Shown here: positions 51,617 through 62,394 of the stretch, in pieces
Position numbering within the stretch: the first letter of the stretch is position 1
Layout of the letters: the number at the start of each line of letters is the position of its first letter
Assembly (NCBI GenBank): GCA_008921705.1
Contig: VFFE01007072.1
Location: 326,057 to 390,056, forward strand
DNA length: 64,000 nucleotides
Reading direction: 5' to 3'
Origin: Burhinus oedicnemus
Lineage: Eukaryota > Chordata > Aves > Charadriiformes > Burhinidae
Notes under the pieces: generated by a model
Seen by the model: only the letters and a program-made list of their open reading frames with translations
What the model was told of the DNA's origin: nothing
Databases searched by the model: none
Made by a program: the position numbers and the translations under genes

Positions 51617-51889
51617 ACACCTTTAAAGGTATAAAATTAATACAGCTGTGCATATGTATACCCACATATACACACCTACTTGCAAAACAGATACTCAGCG
51701 ATTTATCAGTGTGATCTACCAAAAACGGCATGTCCAAATCCTCACCTTCATTACAAGGGTGGTGTGACTTGTGTGACTGTGCTAAGATTTTGACCTAACT
51801 TTTCAACCTCAAGAAACCACACGCAGGGCTCTGGGCCGACACTTCTCCCTGCTGACTTGTCCGTAAGCCCTCGCTTGATTCAGCAAGCC

Positions 51890-52640
51890 AGAGAAACGAC
51901 CCAGCTCCCGAATAAGGCCTGCGGCGGACACAGGGACGGCGGTAAGCCTGACAGGGCTGCAGGCGGAGGCGGGTTCCCCCCGAGGAGCCACAGCAAGGGG
52001 CGGCGCCTCCTACACTCCACACTCCGCACTCCGAGCCCCGACCCCGAGCCCGCCTCTCCCCTCAGCCCCTCACGCCCGCCCCCCTTCACGCCCCGCCCCG
52101 CCCCGGCGACGGCCAGAACGTCACTTCCGCCTCGGGTCGCGCCGCCGAGTCCTTCCGCCTGCATGTTTCCAGGGCAACGCGGCGCCCCCGTCCCGGTGAG
52201 TACCGGCCGCCGACCGAGGGGCGTACGTGTGCCTGAGGGGCCCTGGCTGCCTCCTATGCCGGCAGCACGGCGTCGCAGAGCTCCCGTTACCAACCGGGCG
52301 TCTCCAGGGAGGGGCTGCGGTGTCCTGGGGGCGACCCCTCCCCGCCCCTCGCCTGTCGGGGGCTGCCGCGCTGCGGTCTGGGGGCGGGGGGAGCGGAGAA
52401 CATGTCCCGGTAACTCCGCGTGGGTTTTCGGGCGGCCGTGGTTGCCGGGGAGGCACCGGTGGGCCTGCTCGTCCGGGAGGGGCCTGCGGGGCCCCGGGGC
52501 ACCGCCTGTGCTCTGGCCGCCCGGGCTGCGGGGTGGGTAAGCGGTGCCTCAGAGGTGGCCGTTCCCGGCGGCGGAGAGAGGGGAGTCGGGCAGGTGCCGG
52601 TCCCGGAGCCCGGCGGGAGGGCTGGGGTTTTCATGCCTTG
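51890..52640 (+). promoter_or_regulatory. MED30: CpG-island promoter of MED30
   Basis: This is the only long GC- and CpG-dense stretch in the window. It contains GC boxes (clustered CCCCGCCCC around 52090-52104), an ETS site abutting a CRE-like half site (AACGTCACTTCCGCC, 52117-52131), another TTCCGCC at about 52153, and an RFX X-box-like GTTTCCAGGGCAAC (52165-52178). No TATA box is evident, as is usual for housekeeping promoters. It is followed by a consensus splice donor at 52196 and lies about 1.5 kb upstream of the MED30 start codon, with no other gene to serve. Overlapping open frames here (up to 227 codons) reflect low stop-codon density in GC-rich DNA. The transcription start itself cannot be placed. 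A divergent transcript is possible but not shown. Confidence 0.85.
52100..52195 (+). other. MED30: Predicted non-coding first exon of MED30 (5' end uncertain)
   Basis: The 3' end is a near-perfect donor, CCCG|GTGAGT, with GT at 52196-52197. The partner acceptor is proposed at 53638-53639. The exon would hold only 5'UTR, since the start codon and the upstream in-frame stop are both in the next exon. The 5' limit is a placeholder because no transcription start can be read from sequence. The alternative is that MED30 starts from a closer, non-CpG promoter, which fits less well because the intervening DNA is mostly a CR1 insertion. Confidence 0.6.
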
Positions 52641-53639
52641 AAGCTGGGCAAAAGACCCTTTCGTGTCGCCTTGCGACAGGTCGGGGCAGGGGCCTCCTGG
52701 TGACGGCTCTGAGAGGAGGAAAGCAGCTCTGCAGAGAAGGACCTGGGAGTGCTGGTGGACAGCAAGTTGACCATGATGCAGCAATGTGCCCTTGTGGCCA
52801 AGAGGGCCAATGATATCTTGGGGTGCATTAAAAAGAGCACGGCCAGCGTGTTGAGGGCGGTCATCCTCCCCCTCTACTCTGCCCTGATGAGGCCACACCT
52901 GGAGTACTGTGTCCAGTTCTGGGCTCCCCAGTTCAAGGGAGACAGGGAACTGCTGGAGAGAGTCCAGCAGAGGGCTACAAAGATGATCAAGGGAATGGAG
53001 CACCTCTCTTACAAGGAAAAGCTGAGAGACCTGGGTCTGTTTAGGCTGGTGAAGAGAAGACTGAGAGGGCATCTCATCAATGCTTATAAATACCTAAAGG
53101 GTGGGTGTCAAGAGGATGGGGCCAGACTCTTTTCAGTGGTGCCCAGTGACAGGACAAGGGGCAATGGGCACAAACGGGAACACAGGAAATTCCATCTGAA
53201 CATGAGGAAAAAATTCTTTCCTTTGAGGGTGGCAGAGCACTGGAACAGGCTGCCCAGAGAGGTTGTGGAGTCTCCTTCTCTGGAGATACTCAGAACCTGC
53301 CTGGATGCTTTCCTGTCCAACCTGCTCTAGGTGAACCTGCTTTGGCAGGGGGCTTGGACTAGATGATCTCTGGAGGTTCCTTCCAACCCCTACCATTCTG
53401 TGATTCTGTGAGGTGTATGAGGAGCACCCACCCACTGCCCAGCAAATCTGTAGAAATTAAGGGAGTTGTACCCAAACCAAAGGGCACAGCACTGAGCCAT
53501 CTTTTATCAGTCGCACAGTTTTATCTTGGATAGGACCACATACGGGGAAAAGGAATGGTATAGCTACCATACAGAAATGTGTTTATTATGTTAGACTCAA
53601 ACAAGTACGTAATCCTTCTCTCTTAACTTCTTGGTGCAG
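52196..53639 (+). other. MED30: MED30 intron 1 (5'UTR intron)
   Basis: Predicted 1,444-bp GT-AG intron. The donor GTGAGT is in the CpG island. The acceptor region has a branch-like CTTAAC, a pyrimidine-rich tract and ends TTGGTGCAG at 53639. A sense CR1 fragment fills about half of it (52719-53411). Predicted from splice signals only. Confidence 0.6.
52719..53411 (+). mobile_element. CR1 LINE, 5'-truncated, in MED30 intron 1
   Basis: Sense-strand CR1 3' end. An intact 193-codon frame (52749-53330) covers the C-terminal part of the reverse-transcriptase ORF, with KDLGVLVD just before its ATG, then [53 protein letters not shown] and [12 protein letters not shown], all family hallmarks. After the stop comes a short 3'UTR ending CCATTCTGTGATTCTGTG. 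The uninterrupted frame suggests it is younger than the other copies here. It lacks the endonuclease and RT catalytic core, so it cannot move by itself. Confidence 0.93.
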
Positions 53640-53845
53640 TTTGACTCAGTGGGACCGATTAATGTCAAGAAATGTCAACTCCCCCTCTGGCTGGGGCAGG
53701 CATGCCGCCTGGTGCTTTCTCAGGGACACAGGCTCAAGCAGCTAGGGAAGTAAACACAGCTTCTCTCTGTCGAATTGGCCAAGAGACTGTGCAGGACATT
53801 GTATTTCGAACCATGGAAATCTTCCAGTTACTGAGGAACATGCAG
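53640..53845 (+). CDS. MED30: MED30 exon 2: first coding exon
   Basis: The exon runs from the acceptor at 53638-53639 to the donor GTGAGA at 53846. Coding starts at ATG 53672 with G at -3, and gives residues 1-58, ending [11 protein letters not shown] at 53660-53662 is in frame just upstream and closes the frame. A second ATG at 53662 is out of frame and opens a short overlapping uORF. Unlike the promoter 1.5 kb upstream, this exon is not CpG-dense. Confidence 0.93.
53662..53745 (+). other. Overlapping upstream ORF (27 codons) at the MED30 start
   Basis: ATG at 53662 lies 10 nt before the MED30 ATG in another frame and reads to TAG at 53743-53745, overlapping the true ORF. It has T at -3, a weak initiation context, so leaky scanning to the MED30 ATG (G at -3) is expected. 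It could slightly damp translation. Its presence in mRNA depends on the exon 2 boundary being right. Confidence 0.5.
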
Positions 53846-56536
53846 GTGAGAAATAACTTTTTCTTTTTATGGTCCTCAACTTACCATGTTTTTACCACCA
53901 ACTGCCAGTATATGTGGGCACAGGAGATAGCTTAGGACATTTATATACGTAACTCGATCAAACTGCTTTGAAAAGGAGGATTGATTGGAGAAATAAATAC
54001 TACTCTTGATATATTTGCTTACGTCTGTACATTAAGTGAAGATGGAGAAAATTCAGAAATGCTGAATTGTTATTGCCCCCATAATAAATATGCTCTAAAT
54101 GCACTTAATATCTGTGTTTTCCTTTATGAATAGTGAAGTCTGTTTATACGCCGTTTATTTTTCTCTGGTTTTGTTAACATCTGGGGAGTAATTTTAGAGG
54201 AATTTTCATTGATCTTCTTTGTAATATTTTCCACCTAGAGCTTTTTGACATTTCTTTTTGTTATTAAAGTGGACATAATCCTTATTTGTGGCTACTCACT
54301 GAGAAAATATATAAACATTTGTTGTGTTTCTCTGTGTGGAGCAGAAGATAAATAATCACTTCCATTCCCTCTTTATTTTAATGACTGGCAGTTTCCTTCT
54401 GTAATTATCTTGGGTATAGATATATGTACTTAGAGTTCGCTGGCTTTGAATTCACTTTGATTGTGTCTCTGAATTGTGACCTGGGATTGCAGCGCAAAAT
54501 ATCAAAGTATAATGCTCATGATGGATAACAGCAGTGTCATGCTTAAGCATTTTGAAGGCATTCACTGAAAAGAGTTACAGAGGGATTGTCAATGACCAAA
54601 GTGTCAAGAATACATGAAGCTGTTTGACAGCAGTGATTTGGCACATCAGATAAGCAGATAAAGTACAGAATTTTGCTGATAAAGAAAATAGAAATTATGG
54701 TGATTTCTGTGGGGATAGTGTGATTGTCTTATTTTAAAATGTACAAAAAACCCCTCTGATTTATTTTAGTTTATTTATTTTGTGTGACAGAAATTTAACA
54801 TAATATTTTTAACGTTTTGGGATTTTTGGTTCTCCAAGTTACCAAATGGTGTTACTTATCATACTGGAACGTATCAAGACAGACTGGGAAAGCTGCAGGA
54901 ACATCTCCGTCAGCTATCAATACTCTTCAGAAAACTGAGACTAGTCTATGACAAATGCAATGAAAACTGTGCTGGGCTCGATCCTGTTCCCATAGAAGTA
55001 AGTATCTTTATATATATATAAATTACAAATCAGAATAACCGTTCTGTGCTTAGCATATCATCTATTCTCCTGAGTTGCAAGAGACTCATAACAAGTTTTA
55101 AATGAGACTGGAATTGGTCAGTGGACTGAATTCTGTTTATTATTTGGAGCTGGTTGAGAGATTGTGAATCTTTCATGTTAACATAGAATCATCTAGGTTG
55201 GAAGGGACCTTTAAGATCATTGAGTCCAACTGTTAACCAAACACTGCCAAAACCACCACTAAACCTTGTCACTCAGCACCACATCTACACATCTTTTAAA
55301 TGCCTCCAGGGATGGTGACTCAACCACTCCCCTGGGCAGCCTGTTCCCATGCTTGACAACCCTTTCAGTGAAGAAATTTTTCCTAATATCCAATCTAAAC
55401 CTCCCCTGGTGCAACTTGAGGCCATTTCCTCTTGTCCTATTGCTTGTTACTTGGGAGAAGAGACCAACCCCCATGTCGGTACAACCTCCTTTGAGATAGT
55501 TGTATAAGGTCTCCCCTCAGCGTCCTTCTCTCCAGGCTAAACAACCCCATTTCCCTCAGCCGCTCCTCGTAAGACTTGTGCTCTGGATGCCTCACCACCT
55601 CACATCAATAATTCTTACCAACTGGGAGGGATCCAATTTTGAAATCAAACTTCATTTAAAATGTTAGCCTTTTTTGTCAGGCTTCTTCGTACATTTCACC
55701 AGTTTGTTTCAACTAGGAAAAAGAGTCAAAGAGACAGTGCAAGTAGTTTTTAAAGAGGTTGTTATAGTGAGAAAATGTCTGCTTTAAGTTCTCACCTGTC
55801 AGCCTGGCTCCCTGAGTAATATGCATTATTCCCTTGCTCTGGCCATCAGTCTGTGCCTCCATAGTTCCCTCACTCAGCTACTCTTAACCCTCACTCAGCT
55901 ACTCTTAACATGCTGAGCCGGTATGAACCAAATCTGAACGTGTGCAGAGGTGATGGAAAAGTGAACAGCATAAGACTTCCAGGAAGTAGGATTGACCAAA
56001 GTTTTTCCTAATAAAAATGCTATTCCTAGTAACATCAAAACTTCATTTTTACCCCTCATAAGTTAAGTTGTTTCTAATTCCCAGTAATACTCTTAAGGCC
56101 TGTTTTCTCTTATGATTTGAGTTACTACAGCTCTGTATTAAGCAGAACTGTGAGGTTCTTTTATTACTGACCTCTGGAACCTGAGGCAGCTCTATTAACG
56201 GACTTCTGATTATCCATTGAGTTTTAATCATTTAAGCATTATATTTTATATTTGAATCTCTTCACTAAATAGGAATAAAGAAATGAAGGAGTCCATACTG
56301 TACAATCCATGCTAGACTACTCATCTACATCTGTCAGCAGTCACTGCCATGTGTTTCAGAGAAGGGTATTTGGAAACCTTAGAACAAGCAAGGGAGTAAG
56401 ATAACTTCCCAATTAAAACAATAAAACTTTTTTCATGGTTTGTTGACTTGTGTGCAATAGCTCAATACTTGTGTCCCCCTTAACAGTTTTTGATGTGTCT
56501 TGTCACATCCCGTTGGGGTGAGGTGGGGCTGGTCTG

Positions 56537-56567
<31 letters not shown>

Positions 56568-58599
56568 CTACTAGCATTTCTGAAAGGTGGGAGGTTTTCA
56601 AAGGAAATGTTCTGCTTTGAGCGGTACATTATTTTTCCATCAGAGAGAGAAGGAGTTTTTTTCCAAAAGTATTTAGCAGCCATACTATTTCTTCTTCATG
56701 GTATGCAAATGTAATAAGTTGTTAACCTTTACTATGTTTTCATGGCAGAGTTTAGTGTGGTAGCTTTTGTCCATTTTGTTAAGCTTAATAAGAATGACCT
56801 ACAAAAATTTTTGTATAGAAGAAAATTGAATTTTCAGTGGGTTAAATCAAAGTAAGTTTTCCATCAGAATGCTGAAGGATGCTGCTGAATGCTTTGAATC
56901 AGAAATAGTGTGGCCAGCAGGACTAGGGAAGTGATTGTCCCTCTGTACTCTGCACTGGTGAGGCCCCACCTCAAATACTGTGTTCAGTTTTGGGCCCCTC
57001 ACTACAAGAAAGACATTGAGGTGCTGGAGCATGTCCAGAGAAGGGCAACGAAGCTGGTGAGGGGTCTGGAGAACAAGTCTTATGAGGAGCAGCTGAGGGA
57101 ACTGGGGTTGTTTATTCTGGAGAAAAGGAGGCTGAGAGGAGACCTTATACAACTGCCTCAAAGGAGATTGTAACGAGGTGGGGGTTTGTCTCTTCTCCCA
57201 AGTAACAAGCAATAGGACAAGAGGAAATGGCCTCAAGTTGCACCAGGGGAGGTTTAGATTGGATATTAGGAAAAATTTCTTCACTGAAAGGGTTGTCAAG
57301 CATGGGAACAGGCTGCCCAGGGGAGTGGTTGAGTCACCATCCCTGGAGGCATTTAAAAGATGTGTAGATGTGGTGCTGAGTGACAAGGTTTAGTGGTGGT
57401 TTTGGCAGTGTTTGGTTAACAGTTGGACTCAATGATCATAAAGGTCTTTTCCAACCTAAATGATTCTATGATTCTATGATAGTATTACACCTCAACCTAA
57501 GTAACAAAGTAATATGCATGTGATGAGCAGCTTACTCCCAGACTTTTCAACAAATATCTTCTTGCTCATTTGCATCAATTACCAGTCTTTCATTTGTCTG
57601 TAATATGTATGTGAACAAGGATGTAATTTTGCTATCAACTTTAGGTTTTCTCGGTTCAGGACAGAAAAATCAACAATAGACTGTAGACTTTGTGGATATG
57701 TGTTATGTATAAAATCTTACAGCTTATAATTATTTCTGAACAAGATGTTAGTAGCTTGGGAGTGTTCTGACACAGAAGCATGTATTTGTTTTGTATCTAG
57801 CGTATTTACTGATTCTTTTTAATATAATTTTTTTTTAAATGGAACATGCATTAATATTCATTTAGAAATTCTTTATCAAAGATTTTTTGCTTTGTAGAAT
57901 CTTACAAAAAAGATAGTACACTATATGCCTGAGGAGATCACAGTGGGAAATTCTTATGGAAAAATTAGCTCCTAGTAGGTAACTATGGGCCTGGTCTTAA
58001 GAACAGCCAAACAGAGGCCCACTAAAATAGCAAGTCATAATTAACCAAGTAGCTATGTAAAACTGGTCATAATTATGTTTAGTATATCACTGAGATACTT
58101 TATAATAATGATAACTTCATGTTTGTGGTATTTCATAGTGTCAAATAGTTAATTTTAATATCACAGTCTACAGAGTTCAAGAATACAAGGATTACCTGTG
58201 ATAAACATCTTAAAATGTAAAGACTGGGTTCTGCCTACAGTTGTGAATTTGCTTAGGTCTAAGCATGGTAGTATGTGGGATTGGGTCTTTTTGAACCACA
58301 CCGTTTTCCTGGAGAACTGACTGAGGTCATTGCAAGACCTTTGGATTTGAGGTAAATTCCTGTCTCCACTTCCTCTTTGGACATTTGAACCTTTGGAGAA
58401 AATGGTAGTACCTTATGTATCTCCTGGTTTTGGTTTCTTTTTTTCTTCTTTTTTTCCTTTTTTTAACTAATGTTTCTTGTCTTCACAGCAACTTATTCCA
58501 TATGTTGAAGAAGATGGCTCCAAGCATGATGATCGTGGTGCTGCAAGTCAGCTTCGTTTTGCTAGTGAAGAGAGAAGGGAAATCATGGAAGTAAATAAG
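53672..58599 (+). CDS. MED30: Mediator complex subunit 30 (3 coding exons, 3' incomplete)
   Basis: Join of 53672-53845, 54839-54997 and 58489-58599: 58 + 53 + 37 codons, no internal stop, all junctions in phase 0. Med30 is a small metazoan Mediator subunit, placed in the head/upper-middle part of the complex that links transcription factors to RNA polymerase II in the nucleus. The product opens [10 protein letters not shown], has a Pro/Gly/Ala-rich N-terminus (residues 1-25) and then a helical region with [34 protein letters not shown] and FASEERREI, closely matching vertebrate MED30 as known to me. The usual length is about 178 residues; 148 are present, and the last coiled-coil helix is missing because its exon is not seen before the window ends. 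The start is fixed by homology and by an in-frame TAA at 53660-53662 within the same exon. Every intron is GT-AG. Confidence 0.96.
54839..54997 (+). CDS. MED30: MED30 exon 3
   Basis: 159 bp, 53 codons, phase 0 at both ends; acceptor TTCTCCAAG before 54839 and donor GTAAGT at 54998. It encodes residues 59-111, from [10 protein letters not shown] through [15 protein letters not shown] to LDPVPIE, the most conserved part of the family. Intron 2 (53846-54838) is 993 bp with no recognised repeat. Confidence 0.95.
55183..55603 (-). mobile_element. CR1 LINE 3' end, antisense, in MED30 intron 3
   Basis: On the minus strand it encodes a 71-residue tail of the CR1 ORF (55259-55474) with [20 protein letters not shown] and [13 protein letters not shown], then a 3'UTR ending near 55183 (CATAGAATCATCTAGGTTGG on the + strand). 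It is almost identical to the plus-strand copy at 57178-57393, sharing the unusual KHGNRLPRG in place of the common KHWNRLPRE. Confidence 0.93.
55867..55908. repeat. 21-bp tandem duplication in MED30 intron 3
   Basis: Two identical copies (55867-55887, 55888-55908), each starting CCCTCACTCAGC. Confidence 0.97.
56539..56567. repeat. Poly-T run (29 nt) in MED30 intron 3
   Basis: Uninterrupted T29 in the sense strand. No retroposed sequence or target-site duplication is evident beside it. Its length is liable to sequencing error. Confidence 0.95.
56897..57482 (+). mobile_element. CR1 LINE 3' end, sense, in MED30 intron 3
   Basis: It starts near AATAGTGTGGCCAGCAGGAC and has two coding blocks (56910-57173 and 57178-57393) of the CR1 C-terminal ORF region, separated by a stop/frame break at about 57173. 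It ends with ATGATTCTATGATTCTATGAT. It forms an inverted pair with 55183-55603. Confidence 0.94.
58489..58599 (+). CDS. MED30: MED30 exon 4
   Basis: 111 bp, 37 codons, phase 0; a long T-rich tract precedes the acceptor TTCACAG (58488), and the donor is GTAACA at 58600. It encodes residues 112-148: [10 protein letters not shown], then a variable Asp/Gly/Ala segment, then [14 protein letters not shown]. The next exon, coding for the C-terminal helix, was searched for by eye to 64000 and not seen, so intron 4 exceeds 5.4 kb. Confidence 0.95.
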
Positions 58600-61500
58600 G
58601 TAACAAAGTTGAAATTAATTTGTGTAAAACTCTCACTTTGTCATTACAAAAATTAAATTTCTAGGTTGCTGTACTAAATGCAGCATGTGTGATGAATACC
58701 ATCAAACTTGGTAATAAATACTTCTTGCATGTAACTATTTCAGAATTACCTATTAGCATGCAATTTTTTCTTAGCTCTACCTCTGGCTGTAGAGTTTAGG
58801 TTTCCCAACAATTTTAACTTGTGCCTCTTTTTAAACTGATACATATTCTTCCGAATACAGTGTGTTATGTTTATGCTTAACCCACTAGATATCAGCAGTA
58901 CAGATTGAGTTAAGGTGCCTGTTGAACTTACTTCTCTTCAAAACTTACTTTAGACATTAAAAAAATGGGTATTGAACATTAGATGTGTAAATATTATCAC
59001 AATGATGCAAGTTGGTAAAGGATTTTCAGGGCTACTTTCTGTATTTTAATAGTTTGAGGAAGAACATTCCTTTTGTTAAATGTAGCATTTATTGAATATT
59101 GACACTTTCAGAAAAACATGTACTATGTATGATAAAGATGCTGTTGAATTTTCAGTTTGAATGTCAGTGTGCAATTGAGTACAATTACTAAAGATGGATT
59201 CAAACCTAAAAATAAATATGCTGTAGTAAATGCTAATGTAATATTGAGATTAAAAATACGTAGTTTTACCAGACCACAATTTTGAACATTGTTTCTTCAA
59301 TCTGTAAAGTACAAAGATAGAATTAATTAAATATTCCTGTAGCTGTAATGTCTGTAAATGCTTGGTAAAAAGGAGGCATAATCTACAAAAATAACTGAAC
59401 AAAGACAATAAATGAGTAAAATATTTCTTTATGGAGAGAATAATTGTTGGATTTTCAGGCTTTAAAATACTTTTTTTTTAATTTGTCTTTAACAATCAGA
59501 GATGTATCATATTTTTCATAGCCCTTTTACTTAGAAAAATGCATGCATATTGGACAGGAGAAAATGAGGACTATGTGAATTTAGAGAAAAGCAGTTGTCA
59601 GCTTTCCTGTTGTATTATTTCTGCTCAATGCTGATTTAGCAGGGTTGTATATATTATATTGTATGTAATGTTGTACTGTGAATTTATGCACATTTATTTG
59701 CAATCTTTAAGTGTTGATAAGCTTAACTGTCCATATTTGCTGTGGTTTTGATAGTTTTATGACATGTTTTTCCCCTTGTTGTTGTACTTGTATGCTAATA
59801 TGTTTTTAAACCTCCTTGGTGTGATCTTGTGCAAAGAATTTCATAAATGTTTATGGTGAGTTCTAAACCTTAAAAGGGTTGATGGTGTTACAGGCCCATT
59901 GGTTGAATATTAGTAATTAGAAATGTACACAGACATTTACTCAAATCTGATCTGAAATGCTGTATTCACACTTAAATGCCTAGACCTGGTTTCCAGATTT
60001 TCCACAGTAAATCTTCAGAAGATAATTGAACTTTCTCTAGTATTTTTGTGGGCAAATATTTACTAACTGCTGCAAAAGAAATTTCATCTTGTTGCTTTTG
60101 AAAGTGCACTGAATTTTTTCTTTTGTCTCTCTAGCTGTATAAGCACATCTGCTACCGCTTTCGAAGTTCAAATTTTAATACATTACAGAATAGGAAATGC
60201 TTTGGGTTTTTATGACTAGAAATAATTTTTTTTTTTTTTGTGAAGAAAAATCACTAGAATCAGGTTAATTGGTCTAGTTTCTGACACTGGCTGGTGGGCT
60301 CAGATAGCAATCTGATTCTTAGCTGGCACTCCTGACAGCTTTTCAATCTGCTGTAGTATGTAACATCCACCTCCAGCTCAATTTTGCTTAATTTATTTTA
60401 GCAAAATTTCAGTAATACAAAATGTTGATGAAAATGCTGTGACAGGGAAACCAACATGACAGATGAAGAAGGTCTTTATATCCTTGACCCACTATCTTTT
60501 CTCCCTTCAGCTGATTGTCCTGCTCTCACCTAGTCCTTTTTGCTGGGATAGACAGTATCTTTTCAGTCTTGCATGTTACTGGTACCAAGAAAAGCATTAT
60601 TGCAATAACCCAATACTTTGACGTATTGAGACATTTGAATTCTTTGACCTTTCATAGGTCTTTTAAGGTTGCCCTTTTTTCTGTGTTATCCCAGCCAGTC
60701 TCATCACTGTAGTGGCTCTGGATGCATGTGAAAGACGCTAACTGCCCTGCAGTGCGGAGCACAGCCAAAACTGGTAGATCATATAAACCTTATGGATTAC
60801 GTATTCTCACACAAAAACATCCCTCCTTCCAGGAAGCACTGAGTTAAAACGTAACAGCTCTGCTTTGCTACAGCAGTTGTCTGGGAAGGAGGAGGAGGGG
60901 GGAGCATCATGTACTTCCTATACTCACCATCTCGCTCTTGGGGCAGAATAACATTTTGATGTAGCAGAGTTTCAAAATACTGCAGTAGCTTTTGATGTTG
61001 GTTTACTGTATAGTGACATCTTCTGGTGTTATTTATTTATTTAGTCTGCTATATTAAACTTATCTTTTAGGTCAGAAAGTTTAATGCCCCCACCTTGACT
61101 AAGAGGTACTTGTCCGTTAATTTAAAATATAGGTCAGTTTACAAGGTAATGAATTTCTGTCCTAGCAATTCAGTAATATTTAGCAACTGTAGGTTTAAAT
61201 AAAATCTATTAAGCTTAAAAACAAAAGGGACTTTTGCCAGCAGTTACTAAGAAGAGTGCACCATTATAAAAAACGCAGAAACAAACAACTGATTGAACAC
61301 TGACTACCTCTGCCTTCTGTACTAAAAAATTCTCTGCTGCAGTTCCCAAAAATATTGCTTATTCCTTTTATCTGTATTTGCTTTCTGGTTTTGTAAATTG
61401 TTGAGGTGGTTGACTCTTTTCTGGAATAAGTAATTTACTGTTCCAGAGTCAGTATAGCATTTGCATTGGTCTACTAATACAAGTCCTGATACATTTTTTT

Positions 61501-62394
61501 CATTGAACGTAATTATTATTTGCAACAATTGGAAGCTGTTACCAAAATTTTCTCACTTGTCTTCATATTTTTTGAGTCTGTAATGTTCTATCTACAGGTT
61601 TCTTACCTTCTAAGTATAGCATCATCTGTAATATTTTCAAGATGTCAGGCTCACCTTGAATCTATGGTCTTGTAGTACATTTGACATCAGAAAATAGCAA
61701 ATCACAGATTGAGAGCACTTTAATCTGTGTTGCTGCCTTACCAGCGGGTTTTTTTACTATTTGTTTTTGGAAATGGAGCAAATACAGCTTTGGGTTTTTG
61801 GATGCTGTAGGTCTGGTTTCAAATGAAGTGCTTAGGAAAACCATTGAATAATTAGTAGTCTCAGTACATTTGGGTGAAAATTAAATAATGTGAAGTAGCA
61901 TTAAGACATTTCAGGTGACCTTTAGAAAATAATTATGTTTGATACTCTTAATTAATCTTTGCTAACTGGTTAGCAATGATCTTGCTAAGAGAAGGAAAAA
62001 CGATCTACATGACAGGCTTTTAAGTTAAGCCGTTACAAGTTTGGCTTCGGGCTTTTTTGATAACAAAATCATTGTGCACTCTAGCTGATGTTTAGGAAGT
62101 AGTCCTTAAAATGACAGCAATTTGCAATTAGTCTTTCTCTTTGGAGAACTTTGCCTGAAAACTTCTTTTGACTATGCTGAAAACTTACATTAGTTTAAAC
62201 TACCTTTCTCGCTATTTGATATATTTCTAATTTGCTTTATATTTGTAGAGTCCTTTTTCACCCCAAATATGAATGTGCACCAAGGAACACTTTAACAAGA
62301 GAGGAAGAATTGTTTATTTGCACAACTTCTCAGCAGAAGAATCTGCACTGGGTGCAGTTCCATCCTGGTTTGGGTACCCAAAATGGCTCTCTGC
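58600..62394 (+). other. MED30: MED30 intron 4, unique part
   Basis: A/T-rich intronic DNA with short T runs (about 60227-60239) and no exon, RNA gene or recognised repeat. The intron continues past an antisense CR1 to beyond 64000. Confidence 0.75.

Larger units (their letters stand above)
54998..58488 (+). other. MED30: MED30 intron 3
   Basis: A 3,491-bp intron with two CR1 3' ends in opposite orientation (55183-55603 minus, 56897-57482 plus), a 29-nt T run (56539-56567) and a 21-bp tandem duplication (55867-55908). Between and after these it is A/T-rich with no further gene-like sequence. Confidence 0.9.

Noticed and set aside
51857..52540. 227-codon open frame and overlapping frames of up to 261 codons on both strands (51857-53072)
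   Set aside because: They lie in the CpG island, where stop codons are rare. Composition is Pro/Arg/Gly-rich low complexity, frames overlap on both strands, and one runs into a CR1.
53133..53435. 100-codon minus-strand frame in MED30 intron 1
   Set aside because: Antisense shadow of the CR1 ORF.
56539..56567. Poly-T as the tail of an antisense retrogene or SINE
   Set aside because: The flanking sequence shows no gene or SINE body and no target-site duplication.
61010..61030. CTCF-like CATCTTCTGGTG
   Set aside because: Does not align to the core consensus without gaps.
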